Shown: positions 7,221-15,812 of the stretch, piece after piece | Layout of the letters: each line of letters opens with the position of its first letter | Position numbering within the stretch: the stretch's first letter is position 1 | Translations under genes and position numbers: made by a program | Notes under the pieces: generated by a model | What the model was told of the DNA's origin: nothing | What the model saw: only the letters and a program-made list of their open reading frames with translations | Database searches by the model: none | Source: Thermithiobacillus plumbiphilus | GTDB taxonomy: Bacteria > Pseudomonadota > Gammaproteobacteria > Acidithiobacillales > Thermithiobacillaceae | Reading direction: 5' to 3' | NCBI RefSeq assembly: GCF_038070005.1 | Contig: NZ_JBBPCO010000001.1 | Coordinates: 86,631-150,630, forward strand | DNA length: 64,000 nucleotides

Positions 7221-9497
7221 ATGCTTGAAAGGATAAATGAAATCCAAGGGGTCGGCTTGTTGCATGATGCAAGTGGAAAGCAGTGGAAATGCAATAAAGC
7301 GACATTCATATATGCAGATAATGGTCGCGGAAAGTCAACTTTGGCAACAATATTCCGATCACTGTCGACGAATGACGAACGTCTCCTGGTCACTAGGAAG
7401 ACGATCGACGGAATCAACCCTATTAAGATAGACTTACAATTCGGGAGCGGGCATAAGGTAAAGTTTGAGGATGGGAAATGGTCTGAGAGGAGAGGTGAGT
7501 TGCTGGTATTTGATGCTGATTTCGTAGAAACGAATGTGCATTCCGGCGGCTTTGTCAATACAGACCACCGAAAAAATCTACTGGAATTCGCTCTAGGGGA
7601 GGCAGCTGTTGCGGCTCGGAAGGGCGTTGAAGATACCACTAACCAAGCTGGCAATGAATTAGAGAATATAAAAAATATAAAGGTACGTCTTTCGGAACTG
7701 CAACAAGGACTGACTCTCGCGGAGTTTAAAGGGTTAAGTTTTATCAACGATGTTGAGCTGAAAATTGATGAAGTCCAAAAAAAGATCGCCGGTGCCAATA
7801 ATGTTGCTGCTTTGACGTCTCGGCCTATCCCACAAACTGTTGTTGAGCCAAGATTAGATCTTGAAAATATATTTTCTACTTTGATGTTGTCTGTAGAAGA
7901 TGTACATGAAAATGCTGAGCAGGTAGTAAAACAGCATGTAGCTAGGTTGAGTGGAAGTGGGGCAGAAACCTGGCTTAGTCAGGGTGGATATTTTGAAACC
8001 GGGACACATTGCCCATACTGCAATCAAGATGTTTCAACTAATGATCTCATTCAAGCATATCGGACACATTTTAATGCTGCCTATGCTGAACTAAAGAAAA
8101 AAGTTGCAGCCCTTGAAACATGCACTATCATAAAGAGCGGAGATAGCATTTTGGATGGTGTTGCCAATAACTTCGTATTGGCCTCTACAACAGCAGGCGC
8201 TTGGTCTGACTATGTTCAGTCAGATCCAATCTTGTATGATGCCGATTCCGCATCATGTGATTTATCTGAGCTACGGGAGTTTCTGCATAGCTTGGTTAGT
8301 ATAAAGTTGGCTGCCCCTCTTGTTTCGGTAGGCCGCAAACAAGATAAAGAAAAAGCTGAAAAACTCTTAGATAGATTTATCGGCTGCATTCGATCTGCTA
8401 ATTCGTCAATAGTCTCTTCAATAAAGTGCATTGAAAGTTACAAGACACAGCTTAATGTTGAAAATGTAAGCGAACTTCGAAAGAACTTGCAACACTTGGA
8501 GGTTACAAAGGTGCGGTATGGCCCTGCAGCTATTGCGCTCCTAGAACAGTTATCAGAAGCTGAGGATGCTTACAAGAAGGCAGAAAAGGATAAAAAAGAA
8601 GCGAGAGACTGTCTCAATGGTCTAATGATGGATATCCTCAAAAGATATCAGGACAAAATTAATGATCTGCTTAATAAATTCGGCGCAAAGTTTACAATTA
8701 AAGATATGGGTGCGAATTTTAGAGGGCATGCACCCCGCAGTGAATACGGTTTAGAGCTTAGAGGGAAGAGCGTGGCTTTGGATGGATCATTGCCACATTT
8801 TGCAACGGCTCTTAGCGAAGGTGACAAGAGGACCTTGGCTTTTGCGTTTTTTATTGCTAGCTTGGTTGATGATCCAGATCTAGGAAAGAAAATAGTAGTT
8901 ATTGATGATCCTATGTGTAGCCTAGATTTGAATCGAAGACAATATACTAGAACTGTTTTGAAGAGACTTCACTCAAAGGCTTTGCAGCTGATAGTCCTTG
9001 CGCATGATCCCTACTTCCTCCGCGATCTTCGTGATATGCTTAGGAAGAAAGATAAAAATGTTTCCATTACACTATTGAGTCTCCAACATACCCAAAGCAA
9101 CTATACAAACATTGCTTTGCATGATATCGAGAAAGAGTGCGAGTCTAGGTATCTGAAAAATCACAGATTGCTAAGTGAGTTTTCTAGTGGGTCTGCCTTG
9201 GATTTAAAATTGGTGGCTACTTCAATTCGCCCAATGCTTGAGGGTTACCTGCATCGTAGATTCCCTGGGATTCTCCCTAAAGATCATATGTTTGGGCAAA
9301 TAATATCACTTATTAGTAAATCCACTCATCTGAGTCCGCTGTTCTATGCAAAGAATCTGGTGGATGAGTTGAATGAAATAAACGACTACGCCGGTCAGTT
9401 TCATCATGATGGCGCGGACACGGTAGCTATTACAGCATCCGAATTGAAGACCTATGTGAGTCGCGCATTGTCTGTTGTTCACAAGGGCACCCCATGA
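7221..9497 (+). CDS. RloC/PrrC-like AAA ATPase, candidate anticodon nuclease
   Basis: ABC-type ATPase of 758 residues. Walker A ADNGRGKST is at 32-40, the signature LSEGDKR begins at L531, Walker B IVVIDDPMCSLD has D562/D563, and the H-loop is at H595. A C-P-Y-C motif (264-267) between predicted coiled coils looks like the zinc hook of RloC. The C-terminal domain has R670-x3-E674, matching the spacing of the PrrC R-x3-E pair, and a later END-like stretch with N721 and H728/H729. RloC and PrrC cut tRNA anticodon loops when a linked restriction system is inhibited. That function here is inferred; the general AAA_13 type is certain. An unusually strong Shine-Dalgarno (aaggaggggg) precedes the ATG. 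The gene is plainly AT-richer than both neighbours, a sign of separate transfer. Confidence 0.72.
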   Translation: MLERINEIQGVGLLHDASGKQWKCNKATFIYADNGRGKSTLATIFRSLSTNDERLLVTRKTIDGINPIKIDLQFGSGHKVKFEDGKWSERRGELLVFDADFVETNVHSGGFVNTDHRKNLLEFALGEAAVAARKGVEDTTNQAGNELENIKNIKVRLSELQQGLTLAEFKGLSFINDVELKIDEVQKKIAGANNVAALTSRPIPQTVVEPRLDLENIFSTLMLSVEDVHENAEQVVKQHVARLSGSGAETWLSQGGYFETGTHCPYCNQDVSTNDLIQAYRTHFNAAYAELKKKVAALETCTIIKSGDSILDGVANNFVLASTTAGAWSDYVQSDPILYDADSASCDLSELREFLHSLVSIKLAAPLVSVGRKQDKEKAEKLLDRFIGCIRSANSSIVSSIKCIESYKTQLNVENVSELRKNLQHLEVTKVRYGPAAIALLEQLSEAEDAYKKAEKDKKEARDCLNGLMMDILKRYQDKINDLLNKFGAKFTIKDMGANFRGHAPRSEYGLELRGKSVALDGSLPHFATALSEGDKRTLAFAFFIASLVDDPDLGKKIVVIDDPMCSLDLNRRQYTRTVLKRLHSKALQLIVLAHDPYFLRDLRDMLRKKDKNVSITLLSLQHTQSNYTNIALHDIEKECESRYLKNHRLLSEFSSGSALDLKLVATSIRPMLEGYLHRRFPGILPKDHMFGQIISLISKSTHLSPLFYAKNLVDELNEINDYAGQFHHDGADTVAITASELKTYVSRALSVVHKGTP

Positions 9498-9533
9498 TCG
9501 GCGGAAGTCATAGAGCAAGCTGGAAGCAAAAGA

Positions 9534-11258
9534 ATGACAAGACAGAAACTTGAACTCACCTGGGTCGGGAAGGAGAAGCGGCCCAAGTTGGAGCCGCGCA
9601 TCCTGCTCGAAGGCCCTAAGAAGTCGTACCACGCTAAGAGTCGAGTGACAGAGAATGACATCTTCGATAACAGGCTGATCTTCGGGGATAACCTGCTGGC
9701 GCTCAAGGCCTTGGAGCAGGAATTCACCGGCAAGGTGAAGTGCGTGTTCATCGACCCGCCCTACAATACCGGTAGTGCATTCACTCATTACGACGACGGG
9801 CTGGAGCACTCGATCTGGCTGAGGCTGATGCGCGACCGGCTGGAGATCATTCGGCGCTTGCTGTCGGAGGATGGATCGCTGTGGATCACCATCGACGACA
9901 ACGAGGCGCACTATTTGAAGGTATTGTGCGATGAGGTTTTTGGGCGGGCATGTTTCATCGCTGATATTGCTTGGAAACGTAGAGACGGCGCGCCCAATGA
10001 CCGCAAAATTGGTTCGACCTACGATCATGTTCTGGTCTACGCGAAAACCCGAATTGGGTCTGCCAAGAAAACTCTCGCCGAGGAAGCATTCAATTTGATG
10101 GAGCGAACGGAGAAGGCGGACTCTCAATATCAGCTATACCAAGAACCTTTTGGGTATGATGAGCGAGGACCATTTCGCAAAGTTGATTCGACTGGAAATG
10201 CGAAGGGTGGCCGCTTTGTCGAAAGCCTGATTTATCCGGTAACCAATCCATTTACTGGGAAAGACGTGTATCCCCGCAAAGGCAGATGCTGGGTCTATAG
10301 AAAGGAGGAAATGCTTGCGATGGTCGCTGATCGCCGTTTCTTCTGGGGAAAAGATGGCAAGGCTACTACTCCCATGCGCAAGCTATTTAAATCAGAGGCG
10401 AAGCCGGGAATGTCGGCGCCAACGATATGGGATGACGTCGGACTGAATCAGCATGCGGCGCGTGAAATTGAACTTCTTTTCGGCGAGAAAGCGTCTTTTG
10501 AGACTCCAAAGCCTGAGGGCTTGATGAAGCGCATTATTCAGATCGCCACCAACCCCGGCGACCTCGTTCTCGATTCCTTCGCCGGCTCAGGCACCACCGG
10601 TGCCGTCGCTCACAAGATGGGCCGCCGCTGGATCATGGTCGAACTGGGCGAGCACTGCCACACCCACATCATTCCACGCCTGAAGAAGGTTATTGACGGC
10701 GAGGATAAGGGCGGCATCAGCGAGGCGGTGAACTGGCGGGGCGGCGGTGGTTTTCGCTACTTCAAACTTGCGCCTTCCCTGATCATCAACGACCGCTGGG
10801 GCAACCCGGTCATCAACCCGGAGTACAACCCCGCGCAACTTGCCGAAGCGCTGTGCAAGCTGGAAGGCTTCAGCTATGCGCCATCGGAAACGCGCTGGTG
10901 GCAGCACGGCCATTCCAGCGAGCGCGATTTTCTGTTCGTCACCACGCAAAACCTGTCCGCCGAAGCTTTGCAGGCATTGTCCGATGAAGTGGGCAGCGAG
11001 CAGAGCCTCCTGGTATGTTGTGCTGCATTCCACGGTGTCTCGGCTGCCCAGGCCTCGGAACGCTGGCCGAACCTGACCTTGAAGAAGATCCCTAAGATGG
11101 TGCTGGCTCGTTGCGAATGGGGGCATGACGACTACAGCCTCAATGTGGCGAACTTGCCGATGGCCCAGCTTGAAGAGCCGGAGCCTGCTGCCAGGACCTC
11201 GAAAGTCCGGAAAGTGATTTCTGGTCAGGGCGGCTTGTTTGGCGAGGATGATACGTGA
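9534..11258 (+). CDS. Site-specific DNA methyltransferase, beta class, type III Mod-like
   Basis: S-adenosylmethionine-dependent DNA methylase of 574 residues, probably N6-adenine. The catalytic motif DPPYNTG (D74-Y77) precedes the AdoMet-binding motif [10 protein letters not shown] (from D347), the beta order typical of type III Mod. The segment between them (about 130-330) is the target-recognition region. Its DNA (about 9925-10530) is AT-richer than the two ends of the gene, suggesting exchange of the specificity module. It would protect self DNA from the Res-like protein at 12773. The stop overlaps the GTG start of the next gene (GTGA), so the operon is translationally coupled here. Confidence 0.88.
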   Translation: MTRQKLELTWVGKEKRPKLEPRILLEGPKKSYHAKSRVTENDIFDNRLIFGDNLLALKALEQEFTGKVKCVFIDPPYNTGSAFTHYDDGLEHSIWLRLMRDRLEIIRRLLSEDGSLWITIDDNEAHYLKVLCDEVFGRACFIADIAWKRRDGAPNDRKIGSTYDHVLVYAKTRIGSAKKTLAEEAFNLMERTEKADSQYQLYQEPFGYDERGPFRKVDSTGNAKGGRFVESLIYPVTNPFTGKDVYPRKGRCWVYRKEEMLAMVADRRFFWGKDGKATTPMRKLFKSEAKPGMSAPTIWDDVGLNQHAAREIELLFGEKASFETPKPEGLMKRIIQIATNPGDLVLDSFAGSGTTGAVAHKMGRRWIMVELGEHCHTHIIPRLKKVIDGEDKGGISEAVNWRGGGGFRYFKLAPSLIINDRWGNPVINPEYNPAQLAEALCKLEGFSYAPSETRWWQHGHSSERDFLFVTTQNLSAEALQALSDEVGSEQSLLVCCAAFHGVSAAQASERWPNLTLKKIPKMVLARCEWGHDDYSLNVANLPMAQLEEPEPAARTSKVRKVISGQGGLFGEDDT

Positions 11259-11365
11259 AGAAGATCATTATCATCGCCGGACCCAATGGCGCGGGGAAGA
11301 CAACCTTTGCCCGCTCGTTCCTGCCCGCGGAAGCGCAGTGTCCACGTTTCATCAATGCGGATTTA

Positions 11366-12186
11366 GTGCCTCTAACAAAACCTTTGGATGAAGTTCCAGG
11401 CGATGAGGGCACAGCCGAGTTGAAGGAAAGCCTGGTGGATGTCGGCGCGGCGCTCGTAGCGGATACGAAGACGGCGCATGCGGTGCAACCAGGAAAAGGT
11501 GCGCTCGACAACCCAGCGGTATCTGCCCAGGCGTTCACGGGATTCGATGCCCCGGCGGGCAATGCGGGGGCGAATCCCTCGGCGTTGCAGATACTGGCGC
11601 AGATAGGGGAAATCATAGCCCTTGTCGGCATGCACCTTCTCGGGTCTCCGGCGAGGATGACCCGGCAGGCCGCGGATGGGGGGAATGGCTTCGAGTACCG
11701 GGATGAAGCATTTGGAATCGTGCCGGTTGGCGCCCGAGAGTATTACCGCGAGCGGCAGGCCCCGGCTGTCGACGGCGAGGTGGTGCTTGCAGCCCAGTTT
11801 GCCCCGGTCGGTCGGATTCGGGCCGGTTTCCGCGCCCCCCGGGGGGCAGGGATGCTGGCGCCATCCACCGAGACACGTGTCCAGTCGATCTGGGCATAGG
11901 ACTGCAAGTGGACCAGCATGACCTGATGCAACTGTTGCCAGACCCCGGCCGCCTGCCAGTCGCGCAGCCTGCGCCAGCAGGTCATGCCCGAGCCGCAGCC
12001 CATCTCCTTGGGGAGATACTCCCAAGGAATGCCGGTGCGCAGTACGAACAGGATGCCGGTCAATGCGGCGCGATCCGGCAGCCGGGGCCGTCCCCCTTTC
12101 AGGCGCGGCGGATGGGGCGGCAGCAAGGGCTCGATCTTCGACCACAATGCATCATCCAGCAGGGGCTTGGCCATGACACACTCCTC
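11366..12186 (-). mobile_element. IS5-family (IS427-like) insertion sequence
   Basis: An 821-bp element inserted in the Zeta-like gene and flanked by TTA at 11363-11365 and 12187-12189, a 3-bp duplication that fits TNA-target IS5 relatives. It carries one transposase in two frames on the minus strand. The boundaries come from reconstructing the host reading frame. I could not find convincing terminal inverted repeats by eye (left end gtgcctctaac, right end gaggagtgtg read inward), so the exact ends could be off by a few bases. Confidence 0.8.
11372..12174 (-). CDS. IS5-family transposase, two frames joined by a -1 frameshift
   Basis: DDE transposase in two overlapping minus-strand frames. 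The first starts at 12174 ([20 protein letters not shown]) and carries the N-terminal DNA-binding part and the first catalytic aspartate region ([11 protein letters not shown]). The second frame supplies [20 protein letters not shown] and [13 protein letters not shown], with the remaining aspartate and the glutamate, ending at 11372. The frames join at a C6G6 tract (11835-11846), where a -1 shift gives the continuous family sequence. Programmed -1 frameshifting is known for the IS427 group, so the element may be active rather than decayed. Confidence 0.85.
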
Positions 12187-12590
12187 TTAATCGCTGCCGG
12201 CCTCTCTCCCTTTGCGCCTGAAGCCGCTGCCGTCAAAGCTGGGCGGCTGATGCTGAAGGAAATCGATGAATGCGTGGCAAGGGAGGAGAATTTTTCCTTT
12301 GAAACCACCTTGGCGGGTCTGGCCTATGTACGCCATATCGAGCAATGGCGAAAGCAGGGTTATCATATCATCCTGTTCTTTCTGTCATTGCCATCCGCAG
12401 AGCTTGCCATCGCTCGCGTGGCGGAGCGGGTGAAACAGGGCGGGCATGACATTCCAGAGCGGACGATCCGACGTCGCTTTGCCGCGGGCTTACGCAATTT
12501 CGAGCAGCATTATCGTGTCATTGTTGATGCCTGGGTGCTGTACGACAATGCCGGGGATGAGCCGGCCATGGTGGAATGGGGAGAAAACGA

Positions 12591-12776
12591 ATGACGCGGG
12601 AAGAGTTGTCCAAGGCCAAAGACCCAGAACTAGTGGCTTCGATCCAGGCGATAAAAAGGGCGGCTGCAATGGCGCGCAAGATTGCCGTGCAAACCGATAC
12701 CGGCATCGTGATCATGAAGGATGACAAACTCGTGCGTGTTTCGGCTGAGCAGTTGCGCATCGAGCACAAAGCATGA
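12591..12776 (+). CDS. Small protein between Zeta-like gene and res, unknown
   Basis: Sixty-one residues starting at an ATG that overlaps the Zeta-like stop (ATGA), with its own TGA overlapping the res ATG (ATGA). It begins MTREELSKAKDPELVASIQA, has a basic, alanine-rich helix (IKRAAAMARKIA), and ends in a strand-turn-strand section (GIVIMKDDKLVRVSAEQL). I do not recognise a family. The double overlap argues that it is a real gene translated with its neighbours. It could be an antitoxin for the Zeta-like protein or an accessory subunit of the restriction complex; the sequence does not decide. Confidence 0.7.
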   Translation: MTREELSKAKDPELVASIQAIKRAAAMARKIAVQTDTGIVIMKDDKLVRVSAEQLRIEHKA

Positions 12777-15499
12777 CAATCCGCGTTCAGAACCATGTAT
12801 CTGGCCGCTTGTCTCTGCGCCCGCCGCAGTTGGAATCCCTCGCACGGCTTGTGCGCGCGCTCGGCGCCGCGCCGGAAATGCTCCGGCTCGATCGGGATGT
12901 CCCGGCCATCCTTTCCACGCTGAAAGCTGAATTCAGCACGCTGGAAGATTTCGAGCGCGATTTTCCTTCGCTGTGCTTTGCCCTGGCCACGGGCGTGGGC
13001 AAGACGCGCCTGATGGGGGCCTTTGTCTCCTACCTGCACCTGGCGCGTGGCATCAACAATTTTTTCGTGCTGGCGCCGAATCTCACTATTTATAACAAGC
13101 TGATCACAGACTTCACGCCCAATACACCTAAATATGTCTTCAAGGGTATTGGCGAGTTCGCCATCAACGCGCCGAGAGTCATCACCGGCGACAATTACGA
13201 CCAGCAGAACATCGGTGTCGGCGAACTGTTCGGCGAGGTGCGCATCAACATCTTCAACATCTCGAAGATCAACTCCGAGGTGCGCGGTGGCAAGGAGCCA
13301 CGCATCAAGCGCATGCGCGAGGTGCTGGGCGACAGCTACTTCAACCATTTGGCGAATCTGCCAGACCTGGTCCTGCTGATGGATGAGTCGCACCGCTACC
13401 GCGCCCAGGCGGGGATGCGGGCGATCAACGATCTCAAGCCGTTGTTCGGGCTGGAACTCACAGCGACGCCGTTCGTGGAATCGTCTCGTGGGCCCGTGCC
13501 GTTCAGGAATGTGGTGATGGATTATCCATTGGCGCAGGCCATGGCGGACGGCTTTGTCAAGGAGCCTGCCGTCGTCACCCAGCGCAACTTCGACGCCAGG
13601 GCGCATACGCCGCAGGAGGTCGAGAAGATCAAGCTCGAAGACGGCGTGCGCCTGCATGAAACCACCAAGGTCGAGCTGCTGACCTACGCCCGCGAAAATG
13701 GCGTGAAAGAGGTCAAGCCCTTCATGCTGGTGATCGCCCGGGATACCACCCATGCAGGGCAGCTTCTGGCGCTTCTGGAGTCACAGGCCTTTTTTGAGAG
13801 TCGCTATCAGGGCAAGGTGATCCAGGTGGATTCGAGCCGCACGGGTGCGGAAGAAGAGGCGATGATCACGCGTCTGCTCGCGGTGGAGAGCGTGGATGAG
13901 CCGACCGAGATCGTGATTCACGTCAACATGCTCAAGGAAGGCTGGGATGTGACCAACCTCTACACCATCGTGCCGCTACGCGCCGCCAATGCGCGCACGC
14001 TGATCGAGCAAAGCATCGGTCGCGGCCTGCGTCTGCCTTATGGCAAGCGCACCGGCGTGGCGACGGTGGACCGGCTGAATATTGTTGCGCATGATAAGTT
14101 TCAGGAAATCATCGATGAAGCGAACCGGGCCGACTCGCCGATTCGCCTCCAGCAGGTGATCCTCGATGCCCCAAGTGGTGACGACAAAAAAGTCAGCGTG
14201 CAGGTTGAATCGGGGGCCGCGGCTCGTCTCGGCTTGACGGACATGCCAGTTATGCAGACGGGTGCATCAGGTGCGGGCAACGGGTCGGCTGCCATCGTCG
14301 TGCAAGCGCCGGTGTTCACCACCGAGGCGGAGAAGCAGGCGGCGCGTGTGGTCATGGATGTTATCGGCACATACGAGCTCAGGCGCGATCTGGCGCCAAC
14401 AAGCAGCGCACTGCTGAAACCGGAAGTGCGGCAGGAGATCGTGGCGGAAGTGGCCGCACGGCTGAAACCGATGCAGGATAGCTTACTGGCGGATACGGAT
14501 GAGTTGGCGCCTGCGCTGGACCTTTCCGACGTGGTGGCCAAGACCACCGAGGTCCTGGTGCAGCAGACCATCGACATCCCGCGCATCGCGGTAGTGCCCA
14601 CGGGCGAGGTCACGACGGGTTTCCATCCGTTCAAATTGGGCATGCTGCCCAATTTTCAGCCGGGCCAGCGAGAAATTCTTGGTCAGGAGTTGCGTACCAA
14701 CCGGCAGTTCATGTTGAGCCGGGAAAGTGGCGTGCGGGAGCAGCGGCTGGAAGATTACATCGTCAAAAAACTGATCGATTTTGACGACGTCGATTACTTC
14801 ACCCAGGCAGAGCTTCTTTATGATCTGGCTGCTCAGGCGGTCGAGCATTACCAGTCCCAGAGCTACTCGGAAAGTGATCTGCATGAAATCCTGGATACCT
14901 TCGGCGGGGAGCTGGCCCGCCTGATCCATGCGGGAATGATGGAGCACTTCTGGGAAAAATCCACGGACTATGAGGTGCAAGTCAGTCGCGGCTTTACCGA
15001 ACTCAAGTCCTGCAACTACACGGCCACTGCGGGCCAGACGGCCCACCACTTCCGGGAGACGGTGACTGAGACGAGCCGCATCAAGCAGATGCTGTTCGGC
15101 GGCTTCGCGCGCTGCCTGTATCCGCTGCAGAAGTTCGATTCGGATACCGAGCGACGTTTCGCCATCATCCTGGAGCGGGATGCGGTGAAGTGGTTCAAGC
15201 CCGCCAAGGGCCAGTTCCAGATCTACTACAAGCTGGGTACCGGTCAGCCGGAGTACATCCCGGATTTCGTTGCCGAAACGGACTCAGGCATTCTGATGGT
15301 GGAGACCAAGGCGCGAAACGACACCGATACCCAGGAAGTGCAGGCGAAGGCGGCTGCCGCAGCTCTCTGGTGTAGCCGGGCATCCAGGTATACGGCAGAG
15401 GTCGGTGGCAAGCCCTGGAAGTATCTGTTGCTGCCGCATGATGAGATCAGCGAGTCGAAGCGCTTGTCCGACTATTTGCGCTTCGAGGCGCCAGCCTAG
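12773..15499 (+). CDS. Type III restriction-like Res: SF2 helicase with PD-(D/E)XK nuclease
   Basis: Protein of 908 residues. Walker A ATGVGKTR spans about 72-79 with K77, and the DExH-type box is DESH at 204-207. A helicase C domain follows (VNMLKEGWDVTNLYTIVPL, LIEQSIGRGLRLP). The C-terminus holds a PD-(D/E)XK nuclease core: PDF with D831, then E844-T-K846. Type III Res subunits translocate or slide on DNA and cut beside unmodified sites, needing Mod as partner. The start codon overlaps the 61-aa gene stop. It is the last gene of the operon; the base composition is again chromosomal. Confidence 0.88.
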   Translation: MTIRVQNHVSGRLSLRPPQLESLARLVRALGAAPEMLRLDRDVPAILSTLKAEFSTLEDFERDFPSLCFALATGVGKTRLMGAFVSYLHLARGINNFFVLAPNLTIYNKLITDFTPNTPKYVFKGIGEFAINAPRVITGDNYDQQNIGVGELFGEVRINIFNISKINSEVRGGKEPRIKRMREVLGDSYFNHLANLPDLVLLMDESHRYRAQAGMRAINDLKPLFGLELTATPFVESSRGPVPFRNVVMDYPLAQAMADGFVKEPAVVTQRNFDARAHTPQEVEKIKLEDGVRLHETTKVELLTYARENGVKEVKPFMLVIARDTTHAGQLLALLESQAFFESRYQGKVIQVDSSRTGAEEEAMITRLLAVESVDEPTEIVIHVNMLKEGWDVTNLYTIVPLRAANARTLIEQSIGRGLRLPYGKRTGVATVDRLNIVAHDKFQEIIDEANRADSPIRLQQVILDAPSGDDKKVSVQVESGAAARLGLTDMPVMQTGASGAGNGSAAIVVQAPVFTTEAEKQAARVVMDVIGTYELRRDLAPTSSALLKPEVRQEIVAEVAARLKPMQDSLLADTDELAPALDLSDVVAKTTEVLVQQTIDIPRIAVVPTGEVTTGFHPFKLGMLPNFQPGQREILGQELRTNRQFMLSRESGVREQRLEDYIVKKLIDFDDVDYFTQAELLYDLAAQAVEHYQSQSYSESDLHEILDTFGGELARLIHAGMMEHFWEKSTDYEVQVSRGFTELKSCNYTATAGQTAHHFRETVTETSRIKQMLFGGFARCLYPLQKFDSDTERRFAIILERDAVKWFKPAKGQFQIYYKLGTGQPEYIPDFVAETDSGILMVETKARNDTDTQEVQAKAAAAALWCSRASRYTAEVGGKPWKYLLLPHDEISESKRLSDYLRFEAPA

Positions 15500-15812
15500 G
15501 CGGGGGCCGGATTAGTAGGGCAACATGAAATGCTCTATCAGGCCGCAGAACGTCCCCTGCGGGTGCGGTCGCCGATCCCCATGAGCAGGTGCTCGACGCT
15601 GATGTCCTCGTCCAGTTCATCCCAGTGTAGTCCGGTCCCGCGGCCACTGATCACGCCCCACGGAAGTTCACGGCCTTGTTCAAGACATAAGCCCCGTAGT
15701 AGGAAAAAAGCCGGGCTTATGTTAAAAAGAAACATTCGGCAATACAATCTAAGTATTTGGTTATCTTGCCATTTAATTATTTTATGGCCAACTAGCGGAG
15801 TGATGACTCGGT
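15500..15812. other. Island right edge without intact gene
   Basis: This 313-base stretch holds the DUF2442 remnant, then an 8-bp inverted repeat (15687-15694 with 15713-15720), then about 80 bases of AT-rich sequence before the next gene. The AT-rich part probably carries that gene's promoter, but no convincing -35/-10 pair stands out. I see no integrase, no att repeat matching tRNA-Leu and no RNA gene. Confidence 0.5.
15538..15675 (-). pseudogene. DUF2442 C-terminal remnant
   Basis: The minus-strand reading WGVISGRGTGLHWDELDED followed by ISVEHLL matches the conserved C-terminal half of DUF2442 proteins. The first half of the domain is absent: upstream sequence turns AT-rich and unrelated (FNISPAFFLL). 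It is probably a decayed toxin-antitoxin-type gene left at the island edge. Only this fragment supports the call. Confidence 0.5.

Larger units (their letters stand above)
11255..12594 (+). pseudogene. Zeta toxin-like P-loop kinase gene, interrupted by an insertion sequence
   Basis: The first 37 codons, from GTG at 11255, encode [19 protein letters not shown], a Walker A at the extreme N-terminus, ending in FINADL at 11365. The frame resumes at 12190 with IAAGLSPFAPEAA and runs to 12594, including FETTLAG and LAIARVAERVKQGGHDIP. Removing 11366-12189 (the element plus one copy of TTA) restores a continuous protein of about 171 residues. This is the length and pattern of Zeta-like or AAA_33 NTPases, which phosphorylate small molecules or RNA. 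As it stands the gene is broken. Overlaps (GTGA before, ATGA after) show it was an integral cistron. The function as toxin or kinase is inferred only from family. Confidence 0.8.

Noticed and set aside
11255-11899. A 214-codon open frame continuing the Zeta-like start into the insertion sequence
   Set aside because: After codon 37 the translation is antisense transposase sequence; it is a fusion artefact of the insertion.
11366-12186. Terminal inverted repeats for the insertion sequence
   Set aside because: The two ends read inward do not match convincingly by eye, so none are reported; boundaries rest on the host frame and the TTA duplication.
12518-13753. A 411-codon minus-strand open frame
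   Set aside because: Antisense to the 61-aa gene and res, both supported by overlapping starts and motifs.
4308-15499. Naming the operon as a DISARM system
   Set aside because: DISARM needs drmA, drmB and usually drmC; none is present. Only a SNF2 helicase and a methylase are shared.
15500-15812. Direct repeat of the tRNA-Leu 3' end as an att site
   Set aside because: No stretch resembling cctcgggcacca was found in the interval.
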